Below are positions 39,486 through 48,203 of a stretch of DNA of 64,000 bases, one piece after another. The notes under the pieces were generated by a model that was not told the DNA's origin, did not search any database, and saw only the letters and a list, made by a program, of their open reading frames with translations. Position 1 is the stretch's first letter; the number at the start of each line of letters is the position of its first letter. The position numbers and the translations under genes were made by a program. The DNA comes from Chitinophagales bacterium (GTDB lineage: Bacteria > Bacteroidota > Bacteroidia > Chitinophagales > Chitinophagaceae). Location: NCBI GenBank assembly GCA_017303335.1, contig JAFLBK010000003.1, positions 523,149 to 587,148 on the forward strand, read 5' to 3'.

Positions 39486-40316
39486 CTATTGTTTGTTAGC
39501 AAATAAAGCCTGTACTTCGGCGGCTGACAGCGCTTTGTTGTACAACCTGAACTGGTCGATGTTACCCGTATAGGTCTTGATCCAGTCGTCGGTCGGTCCT
39601 TCGGCGCCTCCGTGCTTATTCCATCCGCCAACGATCAGTTTCTTGATGGATTTCAGGTCAACCGCTCCGCGTGGGTTGCCGCCGTTCTTCACATCGGTTT
39701 GTGTGGGCGTCATGCCGGTAACAGCTGCGCCATCGAAGTAGTAATTCATTTTAGAAGTTACTTCGTCGTACGCGAATACGATGTGGTGCCAGTTGCCATC
39801 GAACAGGGGCTTGTTGAACGTGCCTTCCAGCCACTGATCCATCAATCCGAGTTTCATGGTGGTGCTGGTGGCTGTCTGGTTCTCAACCAGCAGGAAGATC
39901 GCACTGTGGTGCCAGCCGTATTTGTCGTCCACGAGGGAGAATACAAATTCGGTACGTCCGGCCTGTGCCGTATTCTTCATCCAGTAAGAAATGGTGAAAC
40001 TGGTCGATTTGGCGAAATCATTGGCAGAAGGGAATACGATGGATTTTCCATCGGCGCCTTTCATGCCCTTACCACGGATACCATCCACTAATGACATACC
40101 ATTGGACGCCGGGAAGTTTGCTTTGATACTGTCTACCGCGTTGCGCAGCATATCGGCCCCGGTACCATCCATCGCCGAGTAGAAGCGAAGCGGGCTATTG
40201 GGGGGATTGGAATCCTGCAGGTAATTACCCAGTTCAGGTCTGTCCATTTTCTGGCAACCTGCCACAAACAATACGAAGGCGATTGCTGTGAGGTAATGTT
40301 GAAGTTTCATTTGCAT
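39486..40316 (-). CDS. LamG-like surface lipoprotein, putative glycan-binding protein
   Basis: 276 aa; an alternative ATG lies two codons in. Lipoprotein signal FVAGC (Cys21). From about residue 45 it is a concanavalin-like LamG jelly-roll: FTISYWMKNT, FNKPLFDGNWHHIVFAYD and IDQFRLYNKALSAAEVQALF are classic landmarks. It sits directly after susD, where SusE/SusF-type surface glycan-binding proteins are usually encoded, so a binding role is inferred. No catalytic residues are recognisable. Confidence 0.85.
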   Translation of the reverse strand: MQMKLQHYLTAIAFVLFVAGCQKMDRPELGNYLQDSNPPNSPLRFYSAMDGTGADMLRNAVDSIKANFPASNGMSLVDGIRGKGMKGADGKSIVFPSANDFAKSTSFTISYWMKNTAQAGRTEFVFSLVDDKYGWHHSAIFLLVENQTATSTTMKLGLMDQWLEGTFNKPLFDGNWHHIVFAYDEVTSKMNYYFDGAAVTGMTPTQTDVKNGGNPRGAVDLKSIKKLIVGGWNKHGGAEGPTDDWIKTYTGNIDQFRLYNKALSAAEVQALFANKQ

Positions 40317-40343
40317 GATCGTTTATTTTAGTATTTTAAAAAA

Positions 40344-41858
40344 TTACCATTCTGGGTTCTGTACCAGGTTAGGATTAGAATTCAACGCGGAGGTCGGGAT
40401 CGGGTAATACCTGTGTTTGTTCTGGTAACCGTTTCCACCCAATACATTGATGGCATCACCGTATCGAACGAGGTCGAAGAAGCGTTCGTATTCCATACCG
40501 AATTCCACTCTTCTTTCCTGCTTGATGGCTGCACGCATCTGCGCCTGGTTTACATAGGCGATATTGCCCAAATTCGCCCTGTTACGAACACGGTTCAGCC
40601 AGGTAGTGGCTTCCGAACCACCCGGGGCTGATTCATTCGCGGCTTCGGCGCCCAGGAGCAGGATATCCGCCAGGCGTAATACGCGGTGATTCACCCAGGT
40701 ATTCTGCGCTTCGTTGTTGGGCGTTCCCAAACCGGCAGCCAGGTAATCGCTGTATTGATTATACACTTTTTTGTTCCAGTACAAAGCGTTGGTCAGGTTG
40801 GGAAGTACCAGCCCGTAACCGCCGGTATTGGTGCCACCGTCTGATTGGTTCGAATAGAGGATTGTGGCGTCTTTACGTACGTCGCCTGCCTCGTAAGCGT
40901 TCACCAGATTGGCTGTTGGGGTATTCCATCCCCAGCCAAGGTCCCAGGTTCCTGAACCACGAACACCCTGGCATTGGCCGAGACGGCTCCAGTAATTATT
41001 TCCATCTCCTGCTTTTTTAGAGGCCTGAATTTCAAAGATGGACTCACTACACAATTCACCTTCTTTCTTAAACATCTTCCAATAAGGCGAAAAAAGACTA
41101 TAAGGGCCGTTCACGATCACATCACGGCAGATTGGCAATGCCTCCGCATACCTTCTCTGCTGCATCAGCACTTTTGCATGCAATGACTTGGCAGCCCAGG
41201 AAGTAAGCCTTCCCGCAAAATTAGTACTCCAACTAAGCGGAAGGTATTGTTCAGCATAGGTGAGGTCCTGCAGGATCAGGTTATAGATTACCGCTGTATC
41301 TGACTTGGCAACATTACCATCAGACGGCACATTGATTTTGAAGTCAATTTTAGGAACGGCACCAAAGGTTCTTACCAGATCAAAGTACGCATAGGCACGA
41401 AAGAAACGGGCTTCTGCGATATTAATGAGCGAACCCGGATCCGTATAATTCCCTTTAACGGCTTCATCCAATGCATCGTTACAGAGGCCAATGAATACAT
41501 AGTGCTTATCCCAGTAAAGGCCCGCTCCCCAGTCGTCCTTGGTATACTGGAAATTATCGTAGGTCTGGTGCCAGGCTGAGGCGCCGGGATCGGCCACCAG
41601 TTCCGCGTCGTCGGAACGGAAACCGTTCATGGCCACCCAGGGAATGTTTTGGAATCCATCGCCGCAGTATGGTTGTGCATTCGAATTCCGGATAGCACCA
41701 TATAATCCAAGCGCCCGTCCTTCCAGTGCACCCCCCTGTATATCATCCTGTGATATGCCCAAAGGCTTTCTATCAAGGAATTTTTTACAACTTCCGAAAA
41801 GCGTTATAGCCAAAACAGCTATTACCATCCGGGCTATTTGTTTTTTGTATGTTGTCAT
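40344..41858 (-). CDS. SusD/RagB family outer-membrane lipoprotein (beta-glucan locus)
   Basis: 504 aa from the ATG at 41858; an in-frame TTG two codons upstream is less likely. Lipobox LFGSC, then the SusD start CKKFLDRKPLG. The TPR-like helices (NIAEARFFRAYAYFDLVRTF) and the C-terminal RagB hallmark YPIPTSALNSNPNLVQNPEW are present. It pairs with the SusC encoded 25 bp upstream. By locus content the ligand is probably a beta-glucan oligosaccharide. The protein is of normal length and intact. Confidence 0.95.
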   Translation of the reverse strand: MTTYKKQIARMVIAVLAITLFGSCKKFLDRKPLGISQDDIQGGALEGRALGLYGAIRNSNAQPYCGDGFQNIPWVAMNGFRSDDAELVADPGASAWHQTYDNFQYTKDDWGAGLYWDKHYVFIGLCNDALDEAVKGNYTDPGSLINIAEARFFRAYAYFDLVRTFGAVPKIDFKINVPSDGNVAKSDTAVIYNLILQDLTYAEQYLPLSWSTNFAGRLTSWAAKSLHAKVLMQQRRYAEALPICRDVIVNGPYSLFSPYWKMFKKEGELCSESIFEIQASKKAGDGNNYWSRLGQCQGVRGSGTWDLGWGWNTPTANLVNAYEAGDVRKDATILYSNQSDGGTNTGGYGLVLPNLTNALYWNKKVYNQYSDYLAAGLGTPNNEAQNTWVNHRVLRLADILLLGAEAANESAPGGSEATTWLNRVRNRANLGNIAYVNQAQMRAAIKQERRVEFGMEYERFFDLVRYGDAINVLGGNGYQNKHRYYPIPTSALNSNPNLVQNPEW

Positions 41859-41883
41859 GTTCAAAAAATTTTACTTTAAAATA

Positions 41884-44800
41884 TTAGAAGTTAACATTTA
41901 GTCCCAAAGTCATGATCCTTGGCAGGGCACTACCGGCGCCGCCGAAGTCCATACCGAATCCAAGTGCGTCACCTGCGAATTCCGGAGAGTACCCGATGTT
42001 ACGCTTCCAGGTCTTCAGGTTCTGCACTGAGAATGTAGCACGCAGGTTTTTGATACCCGTGATCTTCGGCAATTTAGAAACGGTATAACCGATTGCAAGG
42101 TTGCGTATCCGGAAGAAACTTCCGTCTTCGATACCATAGGTAGAGGGCGCTCTGTTCACGAGATGAGCAGCATTGACAATAGGAACCCAGTTCGAAGTTC
42201 CGGCCCCGGTCCATCCTTCCGTGTAATATTTCGGGTAATTGTATACCGAGTTCTTTTGCTCGGAAGTTCCCCAGACACGGTAGATCTCGTTGCCATAGCA
42301 TCCCGCGAAGTCGATACTGAGGTCGAACGCTTTGTATTTCACGCTGAGGTTGATGCCATAGGTAAAGTCTGGTGTCGGGTTACCGATCAGGGTCCTGTCA
42401 TTGTCATCGATCACCCCATCGCCATTCAGGTCTTTGTATTTGATATCACCCGGCTTAACACCGCCACCATTGATTGTATTCACGGGGGAGGCAAGAATGT
42501 CTGCATAAGACTGATAAATACCATCGTGGATCAAACCGTAAAAATAGCCGATCGGGTAACCGGTCTGAGCCTGGTTCGGGGTTTGTTCGCTGGAAGATAT
42601 CCTCTGACGTGCGGGATAAGGAAGTGAGACCACTTTATTTTTGAAAGTCGTAAAGTTACCTCCCAGTACCACCGTAAGGTCTTTCATGAGTGTCTGTGTC
42701 CAACTGGCAGAGAATTCAAATCCTTTGTTTTCAATAGAACCGTTGTTGGTAAGTGTGGGCTTTATACCGGAAGGCTCCAGCAGAACAATCAGGTCTTTTG
42801 TTTTTTTATAATAATACACGCCTTCAAAGTGCAACCGGTTGTCCAGGAAGTCACCTTCTAACCCAACTTCTGTGGAATTAACTGTTTCCCAGTGCAGGTT
42901 TGGATCAAAAAGATAGTCGGGCTCCAGTCCCGGCACCGCATTATCCCCGAATACTGCAGCGGATGTGTTTGAGATAGTGGGATAAGCCGGATAGTTTTTA
43001 CCTTGTGCGGTAAAGTTACCCAACACACCGGTCGAGGCTTTCAGTTTAAGGTAATTCACGGCTTTCACGCGTTCCATGAATTTCTCTCTTGAAATTTCCC
43101 AAGCTGCACCAATAGCCCAAAAATTCTGGAATTTCTTGGAATATTCCCTGTTAATCTGGCTGGAACCATCGCGGCGGAAGCTACCGGTCAGGTAGTATTT
43201 ACCCCGGTAGTTATACATCAACCTTGCCAGGCCTGACACCGTTGAGTATTCATTCTGGCTTGTTGGGATAATGCTTTTCACTTCGCCAAAGCCAGTATTG
43301 AGGTACCAGAAACGTTTATTGTCAGGAATAATGTAAGCCCCTGGGGTAATCTGACTAACTGTACCACTTACCTGTTCGTACTTATTATAGTAAGTAGTAA
43401 AACCGGCAGTAAGTGTAAGTGAATGTTCGCTGAATTTCTTTTTGTAGGTAGCGATGTAATCCTGCTGGAATGCGCGGGTATTGATCAGGTCCTGGCGAAC
43501 GGCCGTCAGGCTGTTGCGATGGATTACCTGGTTGCCGGTAAAGGTAGGATCATACAGATCATAAAGCGGGGTATACTCCCGGTTATTCCGCCAGCTCATA
43601 TCGGCGTACCAGGTACTGCGGAAATTCAGATCCTTCAGAATGTTAATATCCACATATACATTCCCTACGAGGCGATAGCGTTCGTCGATCTTCTTGTCCC
43701 AGTTGTTCTCCAGGGTGGCCATTGGGTTGGTCTCTGAGTTCTGGATAATGGGAGTGGTTGAATATAAGTTGAAATAACCCGAGTCAGTTCCGTACGGGTT
43801 CTTAGTATAGAATTGCTTTGTTTCTGCAGAAACGATCGGCAGCGAACGACGGGCGTTTTCCAGGGCTCCGCTGTTGTATGGCAGTCTTTCCTTGGAACCA
43901 ATGAGACCGAAGCCCAGTTTCCACCGCTTGCTTACTTTGAATTCATCATTAACGTTCAGATTCATCCGATCGTAACGAACATGCTTTACGAGCCCCTCAT
44001 CATACGTATACCCCAACCCGAAGTGAAAGCGGTTCTTGTCAGTGCTGGCATCCAGGCTCAGGTTGGTGGTGCTGAATTTAGCCGAACGGGTAACCGCGTC
44101 GATCCAGTCGGTATTGCCGGTAAAGGCCGCCATACCCGGGCCACCGACATTATTTACGAAGCTTAAGTATGACAAATCGCTGGGATCATCCTGAATTCTG
44201 TTATTGGCTTCAAATGCTGCTAATTGACGGAATTCATCACCACTGGCCAGTTCAATTTTGTCGACCAGTTTTTTAGTTCCGTACGTTGTGCTGAAATTGA
44301 TGTTGATCTGGCCGGATTTTGCCTTCTTGGTTGTAACCAGGATGGCGCCGGCAGCTCCTTTGATACCGAAGATCGCCAGCGAAGAAGGATCCTTCAGTAC
44401 CTCAATGCTTTCGATTTCACTGGGATTTACAAAATCAATATTGTCGTTGAAAATTCCATCTACAATGTATACCGGGCGGATCGAACCCACACTGATCGTT
44501 CCCCGGATCCTTACGTCAGGGGCAGATCCGGGAACGGCAGAGTTGATAATTGAAAGACCTGCCACCTTATTCTGCAAAGACTGCAACGCATTACTGTTGG
44601 GCTGAGCCGCAATCGCCTCACCCCTCACCTTGGCCACACTGCCGGTTAAATCACGCCTGCTGGCGGTACCGTAACCGATCACCACCACTTCTTCTGATTT
44701 TTTCACCGAAGCCACCATGCGGATATCGATCACGGAACGGCTGTTCACGCGTACTTCCTGTGTTTCAAAACCAATGCTGCTGATCACCAGTGTGGCATCG

Positions 44801-45312
44801 TTATCAACAGTAATGGTATATACACCGTTGTTATCGGTGGAGGTACCCACACCGGACCCTTTCTGCAACACCGTGGCGCCGGCGATGGGTTCGCCGTTTT
44901 CGCCGGTGATCCTTCCGGTCACCTTGATCTTGTCGTTCTCTTCCTCATTGGTAGAGAAAACAACCACCACATTATTCTCGAGTTGTTTATAGGTGAGATT
45001 GCTTCCGCTGAACAATCTGTCGAGCGATTCGGCCACGGTAAGATTGCTGGCAGAAAAGTCGGTTTTGTTCTTCAGCGCTTTCAGCTTTGAATTGTAGAGA
45101 AAGCGGTAAAAACCGTCGCCCTCAATCAGCTTCAGCACCTTGCGGATCTCCGTTTGCTTAAGGTTCAGATTAACTTTCTGACCCATTGCCGGATAAGCAT
45201 GAACCTGGAACGTAGTGGCAAGTAGGATAACAATGGCAAGCTTCATAACAAGCAGTGTTTTGAGAAGCGCCCCTGGCCCATTTTTTTGGCCCCGAAGTAC
45301 ACTTTTTTGCAT
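41884..45312 (-). CDS. SusC-type TonB-dependent transporter with STN signalling domain (beta-glucan locus)
   Basis: 1142 aa from the ATG at 45312 (the longer TTG-started frame to 45360 is unlikely). A long signal region (to about residue 43) is followed by an STN domain (about 45-115), a carboxypeptidase-regulatory-like domain, a TonB-box region EEVVVIGYGTA, the plug (VRIRGT, YIVDGI) and a barrel ending LGLNVNF. The STN domain contacts FecR in the periplasm, so transport is coupled to sigma-factor release. FecR and FecI are encoded just upstream, in order. Confidence 0.95.
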   Translation of the reverse strand: MQKSVLRGQKNGPGALLKTLLVMKLAIVILLATTFQVHAYPAMGQKVNLNLKQTEIRKVLKLIEGDGFYRFLYNSKLKALKNKTDFSASNLTVAESLDRLFSGSNLTYKQLENNVVVVFSTNEEENDKIKVTGRITGENGEPIAGATVLQKGSGVGTSTDNNGVYTITVDNDATLVISSIGFETQEVRVNSRSVIDIRMVASVKKSEEVVVIGYGTASRRDLTGSVAKVRGEAIAAQPNSNALQSLQNKVAGLSIINSAVPGSAPDVRIRGTISVGSIRPVYIVDGIFNDNIDFVNPSEIESIEVLKDPSSLAIFGIKGAAGAILVTTKKAKSGQININFSTTYGTKKLVDKIELASGDEFRQLAAFEANNRIQDDPSDLSYLSFVNNVGGPGMAAFTGNTDWIDAVTRSAKFSTTNLSLDASTDKNRFHFGLGYTYDEGLVKHVRYDRMNLNVNDEFKVSKRWKLGFGLIGSKERLPYNSGALENARRSLPIVSAETKQFYTKNPYGTDSGYFNLYSTTPIIQNSETNPMATLENNWDKKIDERYRLVGNVYVDINILKDLNFRSTWYADMSWRNNREYTPLYDLYDPTFTGNQVIHRNSLTAVRQDLINTRAFQQDYIATYKKKFSEHSLTLTAGFTTYYNKYEQVSGTVSQITPGAYIIPDNKRFWYLNTGFGEVKSIIPTSQNEYSTVSGLARLMYNYRGKYYLTGSFRRDGSSQINREYSKKFQNFWAIGAAWEISREKFMERVKAVNYLKLKASTGVLGNFTAQGKNYPAYPTISNTSAAVFGDNAVPGLEPDYLFDPNLHWETVNSTEVGLEGDFLDNRLHFEGVYYYKKTKDLIVLLEPSGIKPTLTNNGSIENKGFEFSASWTQTLMKDLTVVLGGNFTTFKNKVVSLPYPARQRISSSEQTPNQAQTGYPIGYFYGLIHDGIYQSYADILASPVNTINGGGVKPGDIKYKDLNGDGVIDDNDRTLIGNPTPDFTYGINLSVKYKAFDLSIDFAGCYGNEIYRVWGTSEQKNSVYNYPKYYTEGWTGAGTSNWVPIVNAAHLVNRAPSTYGIEDGSFFRIRNLAIGYTVSKLPKITGIKNLRATFSVQNLKTWKRNIGYSPEFAGDALGFGMDFGGAGSALPRIMTLGLNVNF

Positions 45313-45382
45313 AATTTTGGTTTTGTCGTTAAAGAATACAAGCAAACCCCTCTTGAACAAAGGGTTTGTTTGTTATACGTTG

Positions 45383-45408
45383 ACGGGAAATGCTGCAACA
45401 TTTCCCGT
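45383..45408. other. Perfect 10-bp hairpin between fecR-like gene and susC
   Basis: ACGGGAAATG pairs perfectly with CATTTCCCGT across the 6-nt loop CTGCAA, starting 3 bp beyond the FecR stop. A T-tract follows on the plus strand (45409 onwards), but no plus-strand gene ends here. On the minus strand, the direction of the operon, there is no T-run, so it looks like a processing or attenuation stem rather than a full terminator. Confidence 0.6.
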
Positions 45409-45410
45409 TT

Positions 45411-46544
45411 TTATTTTCGGGTGATCCGCACTTCGTTGTTCTTCAAAACGTAGCTGAAAGGCACCAGGAACTGTAATTCCTTCAGGGCTTCTTCCGGCGT
45501 TTCGTTGATGAACGAACCGCTGATGCGGTAATTCTTCAGCTTCTCGTTCTCAATAACGATCCGCAGGTTATACCACTTTTCCATTTTGTGGGCCAGGTCC
45601 TCGAAACGCTCATCCTCAAAGGAAAGTTTATTGTATACCCAAGCGGTTTCCACGATGTTGCTGTCGGCTATCTCTTTGCTTAACGGCTTAATGGTGATGG
45701 AATACGCATCCGGCTCGGCGGGCTTTACTTCCGCACGCTGATCCCGGGTATCGGCCACGGGATATTTACTGTACACGAGTTTCTCATGCGGCTTCAGCAT
45801 GATCTTGGGAGAACCGGGGCGGTTCTTATTGATGACTTCAATAGAGCCATGGATGAGCGTAGCTTCGATGGTTGACTCCGCCTGGTAGGCTTTCACATTA
45901 AACGCGGTTCCGAGTACTTTGATATCGATACCCGACGTATGCACAATGAACGGATGTTCGGGATCCCGGACCACATCAAAATACGCTTCCCCGTTCAGTT
46001 GTACTTCCCGGGTATTGGCCTTATAAAAATTTTCGTATGAAATGGTGCTGCCTGAATTGACCCATACCTGCGACCCGTCCGGCAACTGGATCTTTGTGCG
46101 TGAACCCTGCTCCACCATTATCTTGTTCGCCGGGTTTTCCGAAACAGTGGCCAGTTTTCCATGATCAGCATTGGCCGACAGGAAATAGACAAGCGAAAGC
46201 GCCGCTATCAGCGAAGCCGCCACGGCATAGGTAGCCAGTCTTTTATAAAAGGGCTTGCGAACCGGCGCCTCAATATGGGATGCAGCTACCTCTTCGGTGT
46301 TGCCAAAATCCAGAACCTGGCCTTTCAGCCGGTTCACATGTGACAGGTAGGCATCGTTTGCTTTCTGTTGATTATCAATGGAATTTACAGCGGGCCTTGA
46401 GTTCCAGAACTCCTGGAGGGTTTCCAGGGTAGCCTGCCATTCGGGATTGTGCTGAAGCAATTCTTCCAGCAGCAACAACTCTTCGGCCGTTGCTTCGCCG
46501 GTGATCTTTTTTGATAAAAGCAGCCAGAATTTCTCTTCTTTCAT
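45411..46544 (-). CDS. FecR-family anti-sigma factor
   Basis: 377 aa. A cytoplasmic N-terminal domain (MKEEKFWLLLSKKITGEATA onwards) binds the sigma factor, a membrane helix lies at about residues 100-120 (YAVAASLIAALSLVYFL), then the periplasmic FecR domain (IMVEQGSRTKIQLPDGSQVW, GEAYFDVVRDPEHPFIV) and a C-terminal DUF4974-type domain that receives the STN signal. It lies 65 bp downstream of the sigma factor and upstream of susC, which is the standard FecI-FecR-SusC order. Confidence 0.95.
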   Translation of the reverse strand: MKEEKFWLLLSKKITGEATAEELLLLEELLQHNPEWQATLETLQEFWNSRPAVNSIDNQQKANDAYLSHVNRLKGQVLDFGNTEEVAASHIEAPVRKPFYKRLATYAVAASLIAALSLVYFLSANADHGKLATVSENPANKIMVEQGSRTKIQLPDGSQVWVNSGSTISYENFYKANTREVQLNGEAYFDVVRDPEHPFIVHTSGIDIKVLGTAFNVKAYQAESTIEATLIHGSIEVINKNRPGSPKIMLKPHEKLVYSKYPVADTRDQRAEVKPAEPDAYSITIKPLSKEIADSNIVETAWVYNKLSFEDERFEDLAHKMEKWYNLRIVIENEKLKNYRISGSFINETPEEALKELQFLVPFSYVLKNNEVRITRK

Positions 46545-46609
46545 GCAGCAAACAATGATTGCAATTGTATAAGGACAGTTAAAATTGGCCGATACCCCTA
46601 AAAGGCCTG

Positions 46610-47203
46610 TTATTTTTTTTGCGTGAGCAGGGAATGGAGCTCGGGGAACTGGTTTTTGAACTCGCTGTGCGTTTTAATCCGCCGGAGCGCTATAGCCATT
46701 TGAGCCTCAACGGTTTTGACGGATATATCGAGGAGTTTGGCCACATCCGAGTAGCGCAGCCCATCCTCTTTTACCAGTTTGAAGATGGTTTTACACCGGG
46801 CCGGCAGATCATTGATGGCGGCCATGATCTTTTGCACCACTTCGGCCGAAAGAAGGAGTTCCTCGGGATTGAAAAAAACGCTGTTCAGGTTGGTTTCCCA
46901 CTCTATATCCGTGGGTATCTTCTGCCGCCCGTTGGCGGTGAGCTTATTCAACGAGGCGTTCTTAACTCCTACAAAAAAATAAAGCCGGGGGTTTTCGATG
47001 GCCGTAAGGGTAGCACGGCGTTGCCAGATATTGATGAAAAAATCGGATACCACTTCCTCGGCATCTTCGGCCGACTTCAATATGGAGAAAGCGAAAGCGG
47101 TAAGACTCTCATGCATGTCCATAAAAAGCTTCTTGTACGCTTTTTCATTGCTGTGCAAAGCAATATCGTTCAGCAATTCTTGTATGTGGCCGTTGGTGAT
47201 CAC
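46610..47203 (-). CDS. FecI-like ECF RNA polymerase sigma factor
   Basis: 197 aa. The start is a GTG at 47203; starting at a later ATG would remove part of region 2. Region 2 is at about residues 25-90 (SAEDAEEVVSDFFINIW) and region 4 at about 130-180 (LPARCKTIFKLVKEDGLRYS then DVAKLLDISVKTVEAQM, an HTH). It is held by FecR until the SusC transporter binds substrate, then should transcribe the 29-kb locus. Confidence 0.94.
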   Translation of the reverse strand: MITNGHIQELLNDIALHSNEKAYKKLFMDMHESLTAFAFSILKSAEDAEEVVSDFFINIWQRRATLTAIENPRLYFFVGVKNASLNKLTANGRQKIPTDIEWETNLNSVFFNPEELLLSAEVVQKIMAAINDLPARCKTIFKLVKEDGLRYSDVAKLLDISVKTVEAQMAIALRRIKTHSEFKNQFPELHSLLTQKK

Positions 47204-47290
47204 AATTGTTTCGGCTGTAATTTAGTTTTTTTTAACGACCGCCAAAAAGAAATAGCGTTGGAACACCGGTACATGACGAAAATCACCCCG

Positions 47291-48202
47291 CTAGTTTTTC
47301 AGCCATTTCAACCACAGCGGCAACCGGTTCATTTTTAAAGCGCTGTACTTCTCTTCCTGTGCGCCGAAACTGTTGTAAAAAAAAGCAAGCCCCGGGATAT
47401 CGCTTCCTTCAAAATCGAGCAGTACGTCCTGCCCCGCGTGATCTTTAATAAAGGCATTGATGAGTATATGAGAGGCGCCCAGTGTTTTGCCGTTGGGATG
47501 ATTGCCCACCAGGATATAATAGGCCCGGTTATGTGAAAAGAGAAATACCGCCGAAGCCAGCAACGTATCGTCTTTACCGTATACGCCATAGGTTGTAGCC
47601 CGCTCCTGCTTGTATAATACCTGGTACAGATCTTCAAAATGCCGGAATGCGTCGTCGGGCACATCTGCGAAACCCCGGATCTGCTGCCGGGCCAGGTCCA
47701 GTACCTTCTCCACGGGTATGTTGCGCCGGGCGATCAGGGCATACTGCTCCGCCTTTTTGATATTGCGCCGGATATTTTCCCGGAAGCGTCCGTAGAGTTG
47801 CTCGTAGGTATCGTTCAGCGATAGCACATAGTTCATCCGTTCGTGCAAACGGAATCCGTTTACCGGGAAAACATTACCCGGGTTGAGGCTGATATCCCAA
47901 TACCGGAATTTCGCGGGAATGGCCCCGAGGAATGCCTTCAGGATTCCGGCATCCACCGTTTTTCCGAAAACACCCAGGCAGGCCGTGAACGGAGGCTGGT
48001 AGAGATAACAGATACCGTACTTCCGGTTCCAGGTCAGCGGCATCACGGCTTCGTAATCGCCGAGCACCAATGCATCCCAGTGCTTTGCCATCGCATCCAG
48101 GTAAACACTGTACGCATACAGCAGCCCGTTCGGTGCCCGATCGATGCATGCATCCCATTTAGCTTTATCGATCGCGTCGTATGTGCAGTAACGAATGGTC
48201 AA
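47291..48202 (-). CDS. GNAT/FemAB-type (BioF2-like) acetyltransferase-fold protein
   Basis: 303 aa if it starts at the TTG at 48202, one base after the M1 peptidase stop. The upstream open frame is antisense to that peptidase and has no better codon, so a non-ATG start is inferred. The fold resembles FemX/BioF2-like acyltransferases: residues RFRENIRRNIKKAEQYALIA, then GASHILINAFIKDHAG and LLDFEGSDIPGLAFFYNSFG. Such proteins use acyl- or aminoacyl donors on cell-wall or exopolysaccharide precursors. A close link to peptidase and sugar-transferase genes suggests an envelope role. Substrate unknown. Confidence 0.75.
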   Translation of the reverse strand: MTIRYCTYDAIDKAKWDACIDRAPNGLLYAYSVYLDAMAKHWDALVLGDYEAVMPLTWNRKYGICYLYQPPFTACLGVFGKTVDAGILKAFLGAIPAKFRYWDISLNPGNVFPVNGFRLHERMNYVLSLNDTYEQLYGRFRENIRRNIKKAEQYALIARRNIPVEKVLDLARQQIRGFADVPDDAFRHFEDLYQVLYKQERATTYGVYGKDDTLLASAVFLFSHNRAYYILVGNHPNGKTLGASHILINAFIKDHAGQDVLLDFEGSDIPGLAFFYNSFGAQEEKYSALKMNRLPLWLKWLKN

Positions 48203-48203
48203 A

